Source: Gracilariopsis chorda
Lineage: Eukaryota; Rhodophyta; Florideophyceae; Gracilariales; Gracilariaceae
Reading direction: 5' to 3'
Length of the DNA: 64,000 bases
NCBI GenBank assembly: GCA_003194525.1
Contig: NBIV01000054.1
Span: 248,001 to 312,000 of the forward strand
Positions 1 through 8,982 of this stretch are shown piece by piece. How positions within the stretch are numbered: the first letter of the stretch is position 1; every line of letters starts with the position of its first letter. A program made the translations under genes and the position numbers. Under the pieces are notes generated by a model. It worked only from the letters and a program-made list of their open reading frames with translations. It searched no databases and was not told where the DNA came from.

Positions 1-80
1 CATGAAGATGCAGCACTTGAGTAAATACTGACATTAGGGCGATGGATGAGATCGGAAGACGCGGACGGTACGCGCACATC

Positions 81-129
81 ATTGGCTGCAGGGGTCATTG
101 CGAATTCCAGCTGTGCGCGCGGTGATTGG
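81..129. promoter_or_regulatory. Two inverted CCAAT (ATTGG) boxes upstream of the SAM-DUF202 gene
   Basis: ATTGG occurs at 81-85 and 125-129, about 165-215 bp before the ATG at 294. The same pentamer lies upstream of several other genes in the window (23475, 46697, 46799, 7022, 8971), so a CCAAT/NF-Y-type promoter element is plausible. The rest of 1-293 shows no gene. Confidence 0.4.
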
Positions 130-293
130 ACGTTCATGCATTACAGACGACACAGGGGGTGCAGCTTACAGAGGATAGATTGCGGATCAGTGCGACAGTC
201 TGCGACTACGGAAGTGCGGCGCGTATCTACAACGGTACCCTTCAGTAGATATGTCAAGTATGTAAAGTTTACGTTCGTGGCTTTTGGCGGAAC

Positions 294-920
294 ATGTCCA
301 AGCCCATGCCCGTGCGACCAGCGCTTACAAGACATCGCTCCAGTCGCCACTCATCCCCGCAGCAGGACGCAGTTCTAGACGCGCCATTCGTGCAAAAGCT
401 GCATCAAAACGGCCTAGCAGCGTACGTTCCACTGTTCGAGGCGCACAATCTTTCCGAACATGTGTTGCAATCTCTCTCCAACGCAGAACTTCGCGACGAA
501 GTGCGCATGAACGTTCTAGCGCACCGTCGCAAAATGCTGTCGCTGACGCAGCCCGCGAGAAGCTGCGGTGTGCCCGTTTTCGGCGCCATTCTGGTGCATC
601 TTTCAAACGTGCGAACTTGTCACTCGTGGATTCGCACCACGTTTCAGGCAGTCATTTTGTCGTTGGCGGTTTCGAGACTGGGTGCACTGCGCGATGAACG
701 CATTGCGTTGGGCGTGGCGATTGGCATTTGCTGCATGGGGGCTGTGCATTCCGTGTACGGCGGCTGGCGGTACCTAGCAGTGATGAAGCGTGTGGAGAAC
801 GGAATGCGATTTTCGGCGGACACGGTGGGGGCGGTCTTAGCGCTTTGCGTTTCGTTATGCGTGGCTGCATTGGTGCTGCTGGTGCTGCTGGAAGAGGGCT
901 TCGCTCCGCGCTTTCGCTGA
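294..920 (+). CDS. SAM-like plus DUF202 (YidH-type) three-helix membrane protein
   Basis: A 208-residue protein starting at ATG 294. Residues 32-83 resemble a SAM (sterile alpha motif) helical bundle (FVQKLHQNGL, LFEAHNLSEHVL, LRDEVRMNVLAHRRKML). Residues 101-200 match DUF202/YidH: an N-R-T-x3-W-I-R-T signature (105-115) leads into the first of three membrane helices (115-130, 136-158, 177-200). DUF202 also forms the membrane part of VTC-type vacuolar proteins, but no SPX or polyphosphate-polymerase domain is present. A SAM domain in front of DUF202 would tether an oligomerising or adaptor module to a membrane. The domain calls are recognised by motif; function and compartment are unknown. 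Confidence 0.75.
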   Translation: MSKPMPVRPALTRHRSSRHSSPQQDAVLDAPFVQKLHQNGLAAYVPLFEAHNLSEHVLQSLSNAELRDEVRMNVLAHRRKMLSLTQPARSCGVPVFGAILVHLSNVRTCHSWIRTTFQAVILSLAVSRLGALRDERIALGVAIGICCMGAVHSVYGGWRYLAVMKRVENGMRFSADTVGAVLALCVSLCVAALVLLVLLEEGFAPRFR

Positions 921-1371
921 GCACCTGTTGCTCATGTTTGACGGACGCCATGGCGCTCCGCCCGCCAGTGCAGACCGTCGCCGCTCGTTTACAGTGAGTG
1001 TATTGTGTCAGCAACCGCCCCGGTTTTTGGCGCTGCGCTACCGACGCTCAATTAAAATTCAATTCGGCTGCACGTCGATCGATATGCGCAACGAGGCGCC
1101 TGCGCGATGACGCGCAACCAAGTGTCCACAGCTGCGCTTACGTCAACCTTTTCTTCGCCACGCACAAACGCACCCTCCCCCTCCCCGCCGCACGACGCCA
1201 AATATCCATTCGCTCTACCCCGCTCCCCAGCGTCTCTCCTTCTCTTTCACATTCTGCCGCCCCATGTCGTTTCGCTTCACATCGCTCCTCATCCTCACTG
1301 AAACCTCTACTTAAATACCGCCGCTTAACTGCCCCCCCCCCCTCACATTCCTCCCCATCCTATCGCCCATC
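921..1371. other. Intergenic leader between two plus-strand genes
   Basis: No gene seen. The last 250 bases are pyrimidine-rich with an 11-base C run at 1332-1342. TTAAATA at 1311-1317 is a possible TATA-like element about 55 bp before the next ATG. Confidence 0.5.
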
Positions 1372-4014
1372 ATGGCGGTGTACTTCCCCGTCCCGAACAG
1401 CCGCCCACTTCCCACATCCAAGCCTGATATAGATAAAATCCTCAATGGGCTCACACGCACCCCTGCCGACATCCTTGGCGAACCGCCCTTACCACCGCTT
1501 CCACCCCCATCATCTTCAAAGTCCTCACTTTCGTACCACGACGCCGTTGCAATCACCCACGCTTTTCCAGACCCTGTTTCCATTCTGGGAGAGCCACCCC
1601 TTCCAAAACAACTCCCACCAAGAAAACCCAAGAAACGAGCTCGCGCCGCACCACCAACCGATACCAAACCAAAGCGCCGGAAGAAAGAAGATAAACTTCC
1701 ATCGCTTACCGTAACAATCCCGAAGAGCGTTTTACCTCCCAAGCAAAACAGTAACCAGTCTCCCCGCCCTTCCGCAGCTCACAAGAAGACAAAAGCAGAG
1801 CCTGCATTTGTTAACGATAAACCGTTAAACAACGCGCATAAGCCGACGTTACGACAAGAAGCACCCACCGTAACAAAGACCGAAAACGTACTCAAACGTC
1901 CTGGAAAAGGAAAGCTTTCCGATTCTGTGCCGCTCGTACCCAAAGTTAAGGTGCGCTCGTCCCCACACCCTGCGCAGGATCCTAAGAATGCCCGCAAGGA
2001 AAAGGACACTAGATCCAAACCCAGATCCTCTCTACCTAACCCGACTGACGCCGCCAAAGGCGCCCGTAAGATTAAGGAGCAGCCTACGTTAAGGTCTTCT
2101 CCTCTACAAGCTTCAACTGTCAAGGACACTTCTAAGGACAAGCTTCCAAAGACCAAGTTAAGGTCTGCCCCGGTGCGCTCAGCAAAGGCGAAGGAGGCCC
2201 GTAAGGAGAATGCTGTTATAGGAATCAAGCTCAGGTCTTCCCCCGTTCGACCACCTGATGTGAAGGATGCTCCAAAGGAAAAGAGCACTAGACGACCCAA
2301 GTTGAGATCCGCACCAGGTCCTCATTCAGACTCTGCCAAGAACGATTCCAAGAAGTTGCCGAAGAAGCCTCCCCATTCAGTCCCAACTTCACGTCCTGCT
2401 CCGCGCGTGCCACGATCGGAACCTGTTCCTTCCAAGTCAACCTCGCCAGAGCCCAGCAGAAAACTCAGTTCGTCTGCCAAACCCGCCCGTCGTGCTTCTT
2501 CTTCAAAGGCCGACTCGGATAACAGGCCCAGCAAGGCTGTCGCGAAAGATCGACGAGATGACAAAACATCATCAAGAAGGAGGGATGATTCCCCGGAACC
2601 GCGCCCAGAACGGCTTTCTAGACGGAAAGACGACACGCCTGAGAGACGCCGTCGCGGTGATCGCGACTATGCACGCAGCCAACGAGAAAGCTCAGTTGAT
2701 GGAAAGCGTCGCGACTTTGAAAGAAAACGAGCCAAGGATATCGATGACGACCTTTCCGACAAGGTTCTGCGCCGCTCGAAAAATCGCGATGCGGAGAGAA
2801 GCACTGATAGCGACAGAGACTATGATCGCGTTTCAGAGCAAAGTTCCGAGAAGCGACCCGTTAAGGGAAGAAACATAGACAGAAGACGCCGTGACTCTGA
2901 GGTAGAATACGATCGATACACAGAAAGCGGATTCGGCTCAAAGAAAGGTGGCGAGAAGCGCAAGCGCGAAGCAGATCGCGTGCATAACAGCGAGCGGGAT
3001 CGAAAGCTTGGTCGAAAGGATGGGCGAAAGGATGCATCGTCTGGTTCAGACACCCCGGGTCGGAGCCCGCAAGAACGTGACGACAGCCTCTCTCCGAGAC
3101 ACCCCAGACTTCGCAGCGCAAGACCTGAGTCTGATGACAACTTGAAAGACCGAGTCCAGCCCAAGGGCAATCGCGACGCAAAGAACGGCCACAATAGCGA
3201 CTCGTCGGTACCTGAGAAAACAAAGCAACAATTTCCGAAGTTCCGTTCCGTTGCGGTGACTCCCTCTGGAGTACCAAAGGTACCAGAGAGCAGTGGTCTA
3301 GTTTCTCGCCCTGTTCGGGAGCCCCCAGCATCATCGTCTGCTCGGCCTGCTGGTGTCAAATTTGGACAGGAGGTTTCCGCGTTGATGACCAGTGAAGAAC
3401 GGCGAAAGTCCGCTGATGATCTCAAAAGACTCCTCGCAGAGCAAAAAGATCTGCTCAGTCAATTTGACTCTCTCACCAAGTTGTGTGACGAGTACTTGTC
3501 GAAAAAGAAGCATGATGACTTTGAAGAGACCGTGAAGAAAGCCTTTCGCGTATACTTCAAACTATGTTTGAAGAAAGAAACCCAACTTCGTATGCTGCAG
3601 CGGACGAATCAAGAATGGGCTCATGTTAGGAAAGAAGTGCTCGGTAGATACAAATACCTTACTAAGAATTTTGGACCTATGCGGGTGGAAGAACTGAGAC
3701 AATTAGGCAGAACGAAGACTGCTCAGTTCATTTCACACCAAGTTCATAAGGGCTATTTTCGTATATTCATGCTTCAAAGGTGCTGGGACAAGGAACAGCG
3801 CTCGTTCGAATCGGACGTTAGACGAACTGTGAACGACCTGTTTCGAGATGGCACCTTGGGTAGGCGTGATTTGTTCGGGAGATCAGCTTGGTTTGTAAGG
3901 CAGGCACTTGAGGACTACGCGAAGCTTCTCCCTCTGCTTGATGCCATCACTTCAGATTGGGGTGATGGAGACCACATCGCTGGGTTCGAAATGAGCATTC
4001 CGTCTGACTGCTAG
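1372..4014 (+). CDS. Large Lys/Arg/Ser/Pro-rich, mostly disordered protein, probably nuclear
   Basis: An uninterrupted 880-residue frame from ATG 1372. The octamer ILGEPPLP occurs twice near the N terminus (about residues 35 and 71). Residues about 180-330 hold a degenerate series of 25-40-residue units, each with a K-L-R-S-(S/A)-P core followed by a Lys-rich stretch. Residues about 380-630 are RS/RD/KD-rich, like splicing- or transcription-associated proteins. Only the last 220 residues look folded: long amphipathic helices with a conserved-looking, Tyr/Phe/Arg-rich core (GRYKYLTKNFGP, GYFRIFMLQRCW). I do not recognise this domain. Basic clusters (KKRAR, KPKRRKK) suggest nuclear import. The reading frame is certain; the function is not. 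Confidence 0.75.
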   Translation: MAVYFPVPNSRPLPTSKPDIDKILNGLTRTPADILGEPPLPPLPPPSSSKSSLSYHDAVAITHAFPDPVSILGEPPLPKQLPPRKPKKRARAAPPTDTKPKRRKKEDKLPSLTVTIPKSVLPPKQNSNQSPRPSAAHKKTKAEPAFVNDKPLNNAHKPTLRQEAPTVTKTENVLKRPGKGKLSDSVPLVPKVKVRSSPHPAQDPKNARKEKDTRSKPRSSLPNPTDAAKGARKIKEQPTLRSSPLQASTVKDTSKDKLPKTKLRSAPVRSAKAKEARKENAVIGIKLRSSPVRPPDVKDAPKEKSTRRPKLRSAPGPHSDSAKNDSKKLPKKPPHSVPTSRPAPRVPRSEPVPSKSTSPEPSRKLSSSAKPARRASSSKADSDNRPSKAVAKDRRDDKTSSRRRDDSPEPRPERLSRRKDDTPERRRRGDRDYARSQRESSVDGKRRDFERKRAKDIDDDLSDKVLRRSKNRDAERSTDSDRDYDRVSEQSSEKRPVKGRNIDRRRRDSEVEYDRYTESGFGSKKGGEKRKREADRVHNSERDRKLGRKDGRKDASSGSDTPGRSPQERDDSLSPRHPRLRSARPESDDNLKDRVQPKGNRDAKNGHNSDSSVPEKTKQQFPKFRSVAVTPSGVPKVPESSGLVSRPVREPPASSSARPAGVKFGQEVSALMTSEERRKSADDLKRLLAEQKDLLSQFDSLTKLCDEYLSKKKHDDFEETVKKAFRVYFKLCLKKETQLRMLQRTNQEWAHVRKEVLGRYKYLTKNFGPMRVEELRQLGRTKTAQFISHQVHKGYFRIFMLQRCWDKEQRSFESDVRRTVNDLFRDGTLGRRDLFGRSAWFVRQALEDYAKLLPLLDAITSDWGDGDHIAGFEMSIPSDC

Positions 4015-4690
4015 TTTGATGTTGGGTTCGTGACGCCTAGTTTTGTTTTGCTACATTAGCACTCAGCTACGAATAAAGCTGAATAACTCTGTAACTGAAA
4101 CGGTTGTATTTACACATTCTCCACTTTTGATCGTCTCGATACGGTCAAGAACTGTCACAGCCCTCCCGGGGACTCATACACTTCAGCCGGAGACTTGTTT
4201 CCTAGCACAAAAAACCAAGCAGAACAAGTTGCTGGTCTTCTGGAGTTGGGCTTTCTTCGCTCTCATGCGAAGCGAAATCATTTCCGCGAAAGTCGACCAA
4301 AACGATGTCGACAAGACAACCCCGACTAAGTAGCTCAGAAAGGCGAAGCTACCGTAAGCACACTCTAGAAGGGGGTACCCTAACTCTCTAACTTAACTGT
4401 CATAGTTCCACTCTTGGAGCTCGTGTCCTTGAAAGGTCCTTCAGGTTGGCCGACCTGCTATTCGAGTTTCCTTGATACAAAGGTATCTGCTCTTTGTATG
4501 TGGTTTATGGGCTGCGCTCCCACTTCCGAAGACACAGTAGAGCCCATTCTTTGAAGAAGCCCTCCTTAATTCAGAAGAGCCCGGCTTTTATCTGGCCATC
4601 TGGCCACCACATCTTTCATTCATAGACTACGACGTTCACTGAGGAATGCCATTTTGTTTCTTATTGAGATAGCTTGAAGTGGGCAACGCA
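4015..4690. other. Intergenic, no gene seen
   Basis: This is the 3' flank of the Lys/Arg/Ser-rich gene. Short open frames only, with no recognisable motif, leading into the LINE fragment cluster. Confidence 0.5.
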
Positions 4691-4696
4691 GAATTA

Positions 4697-4830
4697 CCAA
4701 TGTATATGTGTGTGTGTGTGTTTGAATGGACCGAGTCCCTAATTCCGAGACAGCAGTAGAGATTGATCTACGAAAACCTCCCCTCTCTCCACATATGTCG
4801 ACAACATATCTGGCCATGTCTAAGTGGTAA
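4697..4830 (-). mobile_element. LINE 3' end, minus strand, (CA)n tail
   Basis: Reading the minus strand from 4830: a T-W-P-x-M-L-S-T-Y-V-E-R-G coding end, then GGAATTAGGGACTCGG, then a (CA)n tail whose complement is the TG run at 4707-4721. The same order (TWP..., a short 3' UTR with AATAAGGGAC/ATTAGGGAC, then CA repeats) is found at 5215-5354 (+) and 61560-61720 (-). It is a severely 5'-truncated copy and carries no usable gene. Confidence 0.55.
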
Positions 4831-4896
4831 ATGCTCCGCCGTGTTTTCCACCGGCAGACTGCAATTTAACAAACCGGTTTCTTGTTCGGCAAATAG

Positions 4897-5355
4897 TTTG
4901 AACAAAGAACCCGCATCCGCCTTACAAGGGCAGAGTCAATAAGCGAAGTTCCGGAGCCGCTGCTAACTACGGCTCTCAGAAGAGCGCATACCGCCTTGGC
5001 GCAAATATTCCCCGACCACGCCCCAACTCTACATTCAATCTCTACGTTCATCCACAACAGGAAATGTTTCTGCCCGCTCGGATGCGGGCTTAACATAAAA
5101 AATAGTGTAGAACATTTCGTTCTGAGATGCCGCCGAAGAGCGGCGTCCCGACGTAGAGCACTTTCACTTCTCCGAGAGAGGCGAGGTTTGGAGGTCGAAT
5201 CAATAGTGAGAACATGGCCAGAGAAGATACTGGTTTTTCTAGGGAGAGAGGGGTGCTTTTCAAGCTAGCGCTATCCCTATAACCCCTACCGTCATCCTGG
5301 AATAAGGGACACGAGCTCATACAAAATTTGTATTACAAATACACACACACACAAA
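4897..5355 (+). mobile_element. LINE 3' fragment with C-terminal zinc-knuckle coding region and (CA)n tail
   Basis: An open stretch from 4897 to the stop at 5266-5268 encodes a segment with a C-P-L-G-C-x6-SVEHFVLRC motif, the zinc-knuckle-like end found after the reverse transcriptase in many non-LTR retrotransposons. It ends in TWPEKILVFLGREG. A 70-bp 3' UTR follows, then (AC)n at 5341-5353. There is no ATG and the 5' part is missing, so this is a dead 5'-truncated insertion. It lies almost head-to-head with the minus-strand fragment just upstream. Confidence 0.65.
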
Positions 5356-5369
5356 TAGTTTGCGATGGA

Positions 5370-5655
5370 ATGTAGTGCTGCTGTGTGGCCGACGCGAAAA
5401 CTGTCCTTTCCGAGGAGTGTATTTCCTGTTCTAGTGCGTATTATGATGTGGACCACGTCATGTGGTGCCGACCTTCCGAAAAGGCTGTAAGAGACTATGA
5501 ATTTACGTTTGGCGAGCAAGCCAATTGGTGACGCGACTGGGTCTACTGGGGGAACCTAGCCCTCAAGTAGATGATTAGCCTTCTGCATTCTGGAAGTTAG
5601 TACCGTTGCCTCGGACTTAGAGGAACTGCCCTTATGAACACATACACACACATTT
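5370..5655 (+). mobile_element. Second plus-strand LINE-derived fragment
   Basis: The stretch around 5459-5572 (GTGCCGACCTTCCGAAAAGG, then a GACTGGGTCTACTGGGGG block) matches 62195-62320 in the same orientation. A short CA-rich tail (ACACATACACACACA) sits at 5639-5653 after CTTAGAGGAACTGCC, echoing the ATTAGGGACACGAG-(CA)n ends of the other copies. I read it as an internally deleted copy of the same or a sister family. Confidence 0.4.
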
Positions 5656-5952
5656 GGTATCCAACTCAAGTATTGCCGAAAACTATTTGCTCAGAATCAG
5701 CAACATGCGCCCAATACAAGTCGTGCTCAGGAATGTCAGACGGCCTGCATCTTGAAAGAACTCTGACTACCAATGCTCACCTTTACGTGGATACGTCATA
5801 TTCTAATGAAGAGAAGAGAGATTACGGGTACAAATGCGAGGTCATTTTACAAAAAAGGTGTTGAGTGTGAAACTTGTAGCATCCGCACGAATCAGCTGGT
5901 GTTATATTGACTAGCGAAGTGCCTGCAAGAGCGGAAAGTACAGTTGTGATGA

Positions 5953-6627
5953 TTAAACGGCTTTAGAGATGTTGATCGCCTTTCCAAAACAATCTCCGTC
6001 ATTGGCAATCTGATTGACGACCCAGGCGGCCATGTCGTATCTGTCAACAGTCAGAGAAGGTGTGCGCCCTTGGCCATCGAAAAGAAGAACCTTTGAACCT
6101 TCCTGGCCGTCTACCAATCCAGTTGGACGAACAATGAGCAAGCCCTTCTCGTTGTCGTTGTAATAATCGAGAAAAGATGCTTCTTGACGATCATGGTCCT
6201 TCAGCAGATGTCTGAGAATGTAGTAAATAACCATACCGACGCCAAAGCCGAACTGAATCTTGGTATCACTCGCACCAAGGGCGGATATGATAACTGTTTT
6301 AACCGGTTTTGGATACCTTTTCATTGCTTCGATAATTGCTTCTGCGCTATCGCCACGAAGTGTGCTTGGAGCGGTGCTGTTCGGGACGCCAATCGCAATT
6401 ACAATGTGGGTGGCTTTGGTAGCGACGAGAGCATCGTAAACCTGGTCTGCCACAAGGGCATCCCCCTTCTGAACAGAGGTGCATTTCTCAGCGATTTCAG
6501 ACGGAAAGGACTGAGGATTTCGGGCGAATGCGTGTACTTGCGGGTGATCCGGATGTTCATTGGCAGCTTTTATGAGTTGCTGACCTGTGCGTCCAGTGGC
6601 GCCGATGACGAGGATAGAAGTAGTCAT
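5953..6627 (-). CDS. NAD(P)-binding Rossmann protein (BLVRB/NmrA-like SDR), copy 1
   Basis: 224 residues from the ATG at 6627-6625. The dinucleotide-binding motif G-A-T-G-R-T-G is at residues 9-15 and a family-typical SALGA segment lies in mid-protein. The C-terminal half follows the biliverdin-reductase-B/flavin-reductase pattern (DHDRQE...LLIVRP...G...LLFDGQGRTPS...DRYDMAAWV). The enzyme class is therefore an NAD(P)H-dependent reductase or epimerase-like protein of the atypical SDR superfamily; the substrate cannot be read. There is no signal or transit peptide, so it is probably cytosolic. It is roughly 70% identical by eye to the copy at 7902-8576 and more distant from the one at 10290-10982; all three point the same way. 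Confidence 0.85.
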   Translation of the reverse strand: MTTSILVIGATGRTGQQLIKAANEHPDHPQVHAFARNPQSFPSEIAEKCTSVQKGDALVADQVYDALVATKATHIVIAIGVPNSTAPSTLRGDSAEAIIEAMKRYPKPVKTVIISALGASDTKIQFGFGVGMVIYYILRHLLKDHDRQEASFLDYYNDNEKGLLIVRPTGLVDGQEGSKVLLFDGQGRTPSLTVDRYDMAAWVVNQIANDGDCFGKAINISKAV

Positions 6628-6745
6628 GTTGTTAAATGAAGGGTGAAGTTGAGCGATGGTATCGAAGTGGGGTTGTTTGTATTTGTAGGTTGATGTGTGT
6701 GATGATGAGGGCGAGGTAGTGAACGGAGACCGTCGAGCACCGTCA

Positions 6746-7033
6746 TTTTATAGAGCGCGGAGATGGGCCCCACTTCGGCAGACATGCTGCCTCGACAATC
6801 TGTACGATGCTGGAAACTGGAGGTTTTGGCGGAAGATCACGTTAATGCCATTCTGCGTTCAAGAAGCTGACGCCTCACGGTTAGTCACAAGAAGCGCCGA
6901 TGACGAGAATAGCCTTCCAAAAGGCCACATGGCACGAGGTGGCATCACTCTGCATTGCGGTTCGTTTTTGAAAGTGTCGAGTGTCGGCTTCCGACTTGGG
7001 TTGGCATTTTTGTGCAATTTCATTGGTCCGATG
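6746..7033 (-). promoter_or_regulatory. Promoter of NAD(P)-binding copy 1
   Basis: On the minus strand: a TATA box (TATAAAA, complement of 6746-6752) 119 bp before the ATG, a 13-mer whose plus-strand reading is GACAATCTGTACG at 6794-6806, and a CCAAT block at 7013-7033 (ATTGG at 7022-7026, flanked by TGCAATTT and TCCGATG). The same three elements occur upstream of copy 2 at nearly the same distances (116, 165 and exactly 386 bp), while most intervening sequence has diverged. Confidence 0.7.
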
Positions 7034-7901
7034 CATATCAGCGGCTTTGTGTGCAAGACCACCGCTTGCAACCTCTATGTAACCCTCTGAACTTTGGCCA
7101 CCGTTCTGTTATGCGCTTCCGTACTAGTCCTTCCGGGGCATCCGGAGAAATCCGCGGCCGTGGAATCCTCTCTTGTTACAGGCTGTGGAAAACGGACGAT
7201 CTTGTTAATCCATTTGTCCGCGTTTCTACAAATCGCGATCCCATCGGTGAGCGCTCCAGCGAGCTCTAGAACAGTATCACGAGATTGACATACGCCCAAC
7301 ATCAATGCGTACTTACTACGGCGATAGCCGTAATATGAGTCGAGGAATGGTTGCGCATGACAGAAGATGAAAAGACGATACAGACACTATTAGGACATGG
7401 CCATACAGCTTACCATTTAACAGAGAACTTTGCCTTATTCCCACAAACAAGTTGTAAAGGGTTAGCAGTCAAGGGAATAAGCCGTCGTGCGCGAGCATAT
7501 CACCCTTTCAAGGATATGCACTTCTACATGTCTCGTAGACGCGTTCATAGTATTGCTTTTGCCAAGAGTTCCGCCGAGCTCTTCAAGCATGTTCAAGGAA
7601 AATGCGAGCGACGTCAGGTCGATCCAGCTCACAATTCTTTCTTCTTTCTTTCCTATCAAATACAGCAAGCAAGGTTCAAAGAAACAGGTCCAAGTAGAGT
7701 AATCGTTCTTTACTGGCCTGTTCTAGACTACGACAGACCCACTTTGCTGGAGCATGCACTTGAAGATACTTCCTTCTCACAAGCAGACTGCGTAAAACAT
7801 CTGAGTAAGAAATTGAAAGTTCGATTTACAAAACGGGATAGCGGGTCTTCTAGCATTCTGATGAAACTGTTACTCAGCATCCAAGCTAGAAATGTTGAAT
7901 A
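7034..7901. other. Intergenic between copies 1 and 2, no gene accepted
   Basis: One 200-codon plus-strand frame (first ATG 7357, to 7962) crosses it but overlaps the 3' end of copy 2, shows no domain and has no homology I recognise. I do not annotate it. Confidence 0.45.
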
Positions 7902-8576
7902 TTACACCGCTTTTGTAATATGGACGGCCTCACCGAAACGGTCTCCATCACCGCAGATCTGATTGACGACCCAGACGGCCATGTCATATCTATCAACAGT
8001 CTTCGAAGGTGTGTGACCCTGCCCATCAAAAAGAAGCACCTTCGCACCATCTTGGCCGTCGACCAATAAAGTAGGTCGAAGAATCAGTAATCCCTTTTTA
8101 TTCTCCTGGTAGTATTTGTCGAATGTATCTTCTTGACGATCATGGTCCCTCATCACATGTCTCAGAATGAAGTAATAAAACATACCGATACCAAACCCGA
8201 ACTGAATTTTGGAGCCACCAGCACCGAGTGCAGATACGATAATAGTTTTGACGGTGTGTTTATACCTTCTCATGGCTTCGATGATTGCGACGGCGCTATC
8301 GTATCGAAGTGTGCTCTGGGCGGCACTGTTTGGCACACCGATCGAAACGACTATGTGCGTGGCTTCGGTAGCCACGAGGGCGTCATACACCTGGTCCGTC
8401 AGAAGAGCGTCACCCTTCTGAACAGAGGTACATTTTTCAGCGATATCAGACGGTAGAGACTGAGGATTGCGAGCGAATGCGTGGACTTGGGGGTGATCTG
8501 GATGGTCATAGGCCGCATTGATGAATTGCTGACCCGTGCGTCCACTGGCGCCGAGAACGAGGATGGAGGTCGTCAT
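7902..8576 (-). CDS. NAD(P)-binding Rossmann protein (BLVRB/NmrA-like SDR), copy 2
   Basis: 224 residues, ATG at 8576-8574, the same length as copy 1. It has the G-A-S-G-R-T-G nucleotide-binding motif (residues 9-15) and a near-identical central block (HAFARNPQS, AEKCTSVQKGDAL, QVYDALVAT). Differences from copy 1 concentrate in surface-like positions and in the segment around residues 140-175 that would line a substrate pocket (FYYFILRHVMRDHDRQED against VIYYILRHLLKDHDRQEA). A tandem duplicate, probably an active paralogue, since the frame is intact and the promoter is conserved. Confidence 0.85.
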   Translation of the reverse strand: MTTSILVLGASGRTGQQFINAAYDHPDHPQVHAFARNPQSLPSDIAEKCTSVQKGDALLTDQVYDALVATEATHIVVSIGVPNSAAQSTLRYDSAVAIIEAMRRYKHTVKTIIVSALGAGGSKIQFGFGIGMFYYFILRHVMRDHDRQEDTFDKYYQENKKGLLILRPTLLVDGQDGAKVLLFDGQGHTPSKTVDRYDMAVWVVNQICGDGDRFGEAVHITKAV

Positions 8577-8691
8577 GGCGTTGGATGAAGATTTAGTTGT
8601 GTTCGATGCTTTTGAAGTTGAGTTGTTGCGTTTGGGAGTTGATGTGAGTGATGATGGGAGACACGATCACTGAGTGACTCGGACGCCGCGG

Positions 8692-8982
8692 TTTTATAGA
8701 GAGCGGAAATAGGTTTTGTTTCGACGAACTTTTCGCCGCGGACAATCTGTACGTAGTTGGCCATACCCAGGGTCTTGCAGAAGCTTATGTACCTTGCAGG
8801 TGATGCGCAACTTTTGTTGACTTGGCTTGAAGATTGTGCTTCTCGGTGACTCTCGTATATGAGATACTCCTTCCATTAACCCATCATTGACGTGTCATCT
8901 GCTTTCCTATTCGTTTTTGAGAATTCGCTCCTAGCAATGATATCCTGGTTTGGCACCTACATGCAATTTGATTGGTCCGATG
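8692..8982 (-). promoter_or_regulatory. Promoter of NAD(P)-binding copy 2
   Basis: TATAAAA (complement of 8692-8698) lies 116 bp before the ATG, GACAATCTGTACG at 8741-8753, and the CCAAT block at 8962-8982 (ATTGG at 8971-8975). The CCAAT block matches the one upstream of copy 1 at 20 of 21 positions and lies the same distance (386 bp) from its ATG. Confidence 0.7.

Noticed and set aside
6765-6790. U6 snRNA-like string (CTTCGGCAGACAT)
   Set aside because: Only a dozen bases match the U6 5' end; no ACAGAGA or following conserved core.
7357-7962. 200-codon plus-strand ORF between reductase copies 1 and 2
   Set aside because: Overlaps the conserved 3' end of copy 2 antisense, no domain, no promoter or splice evidence.
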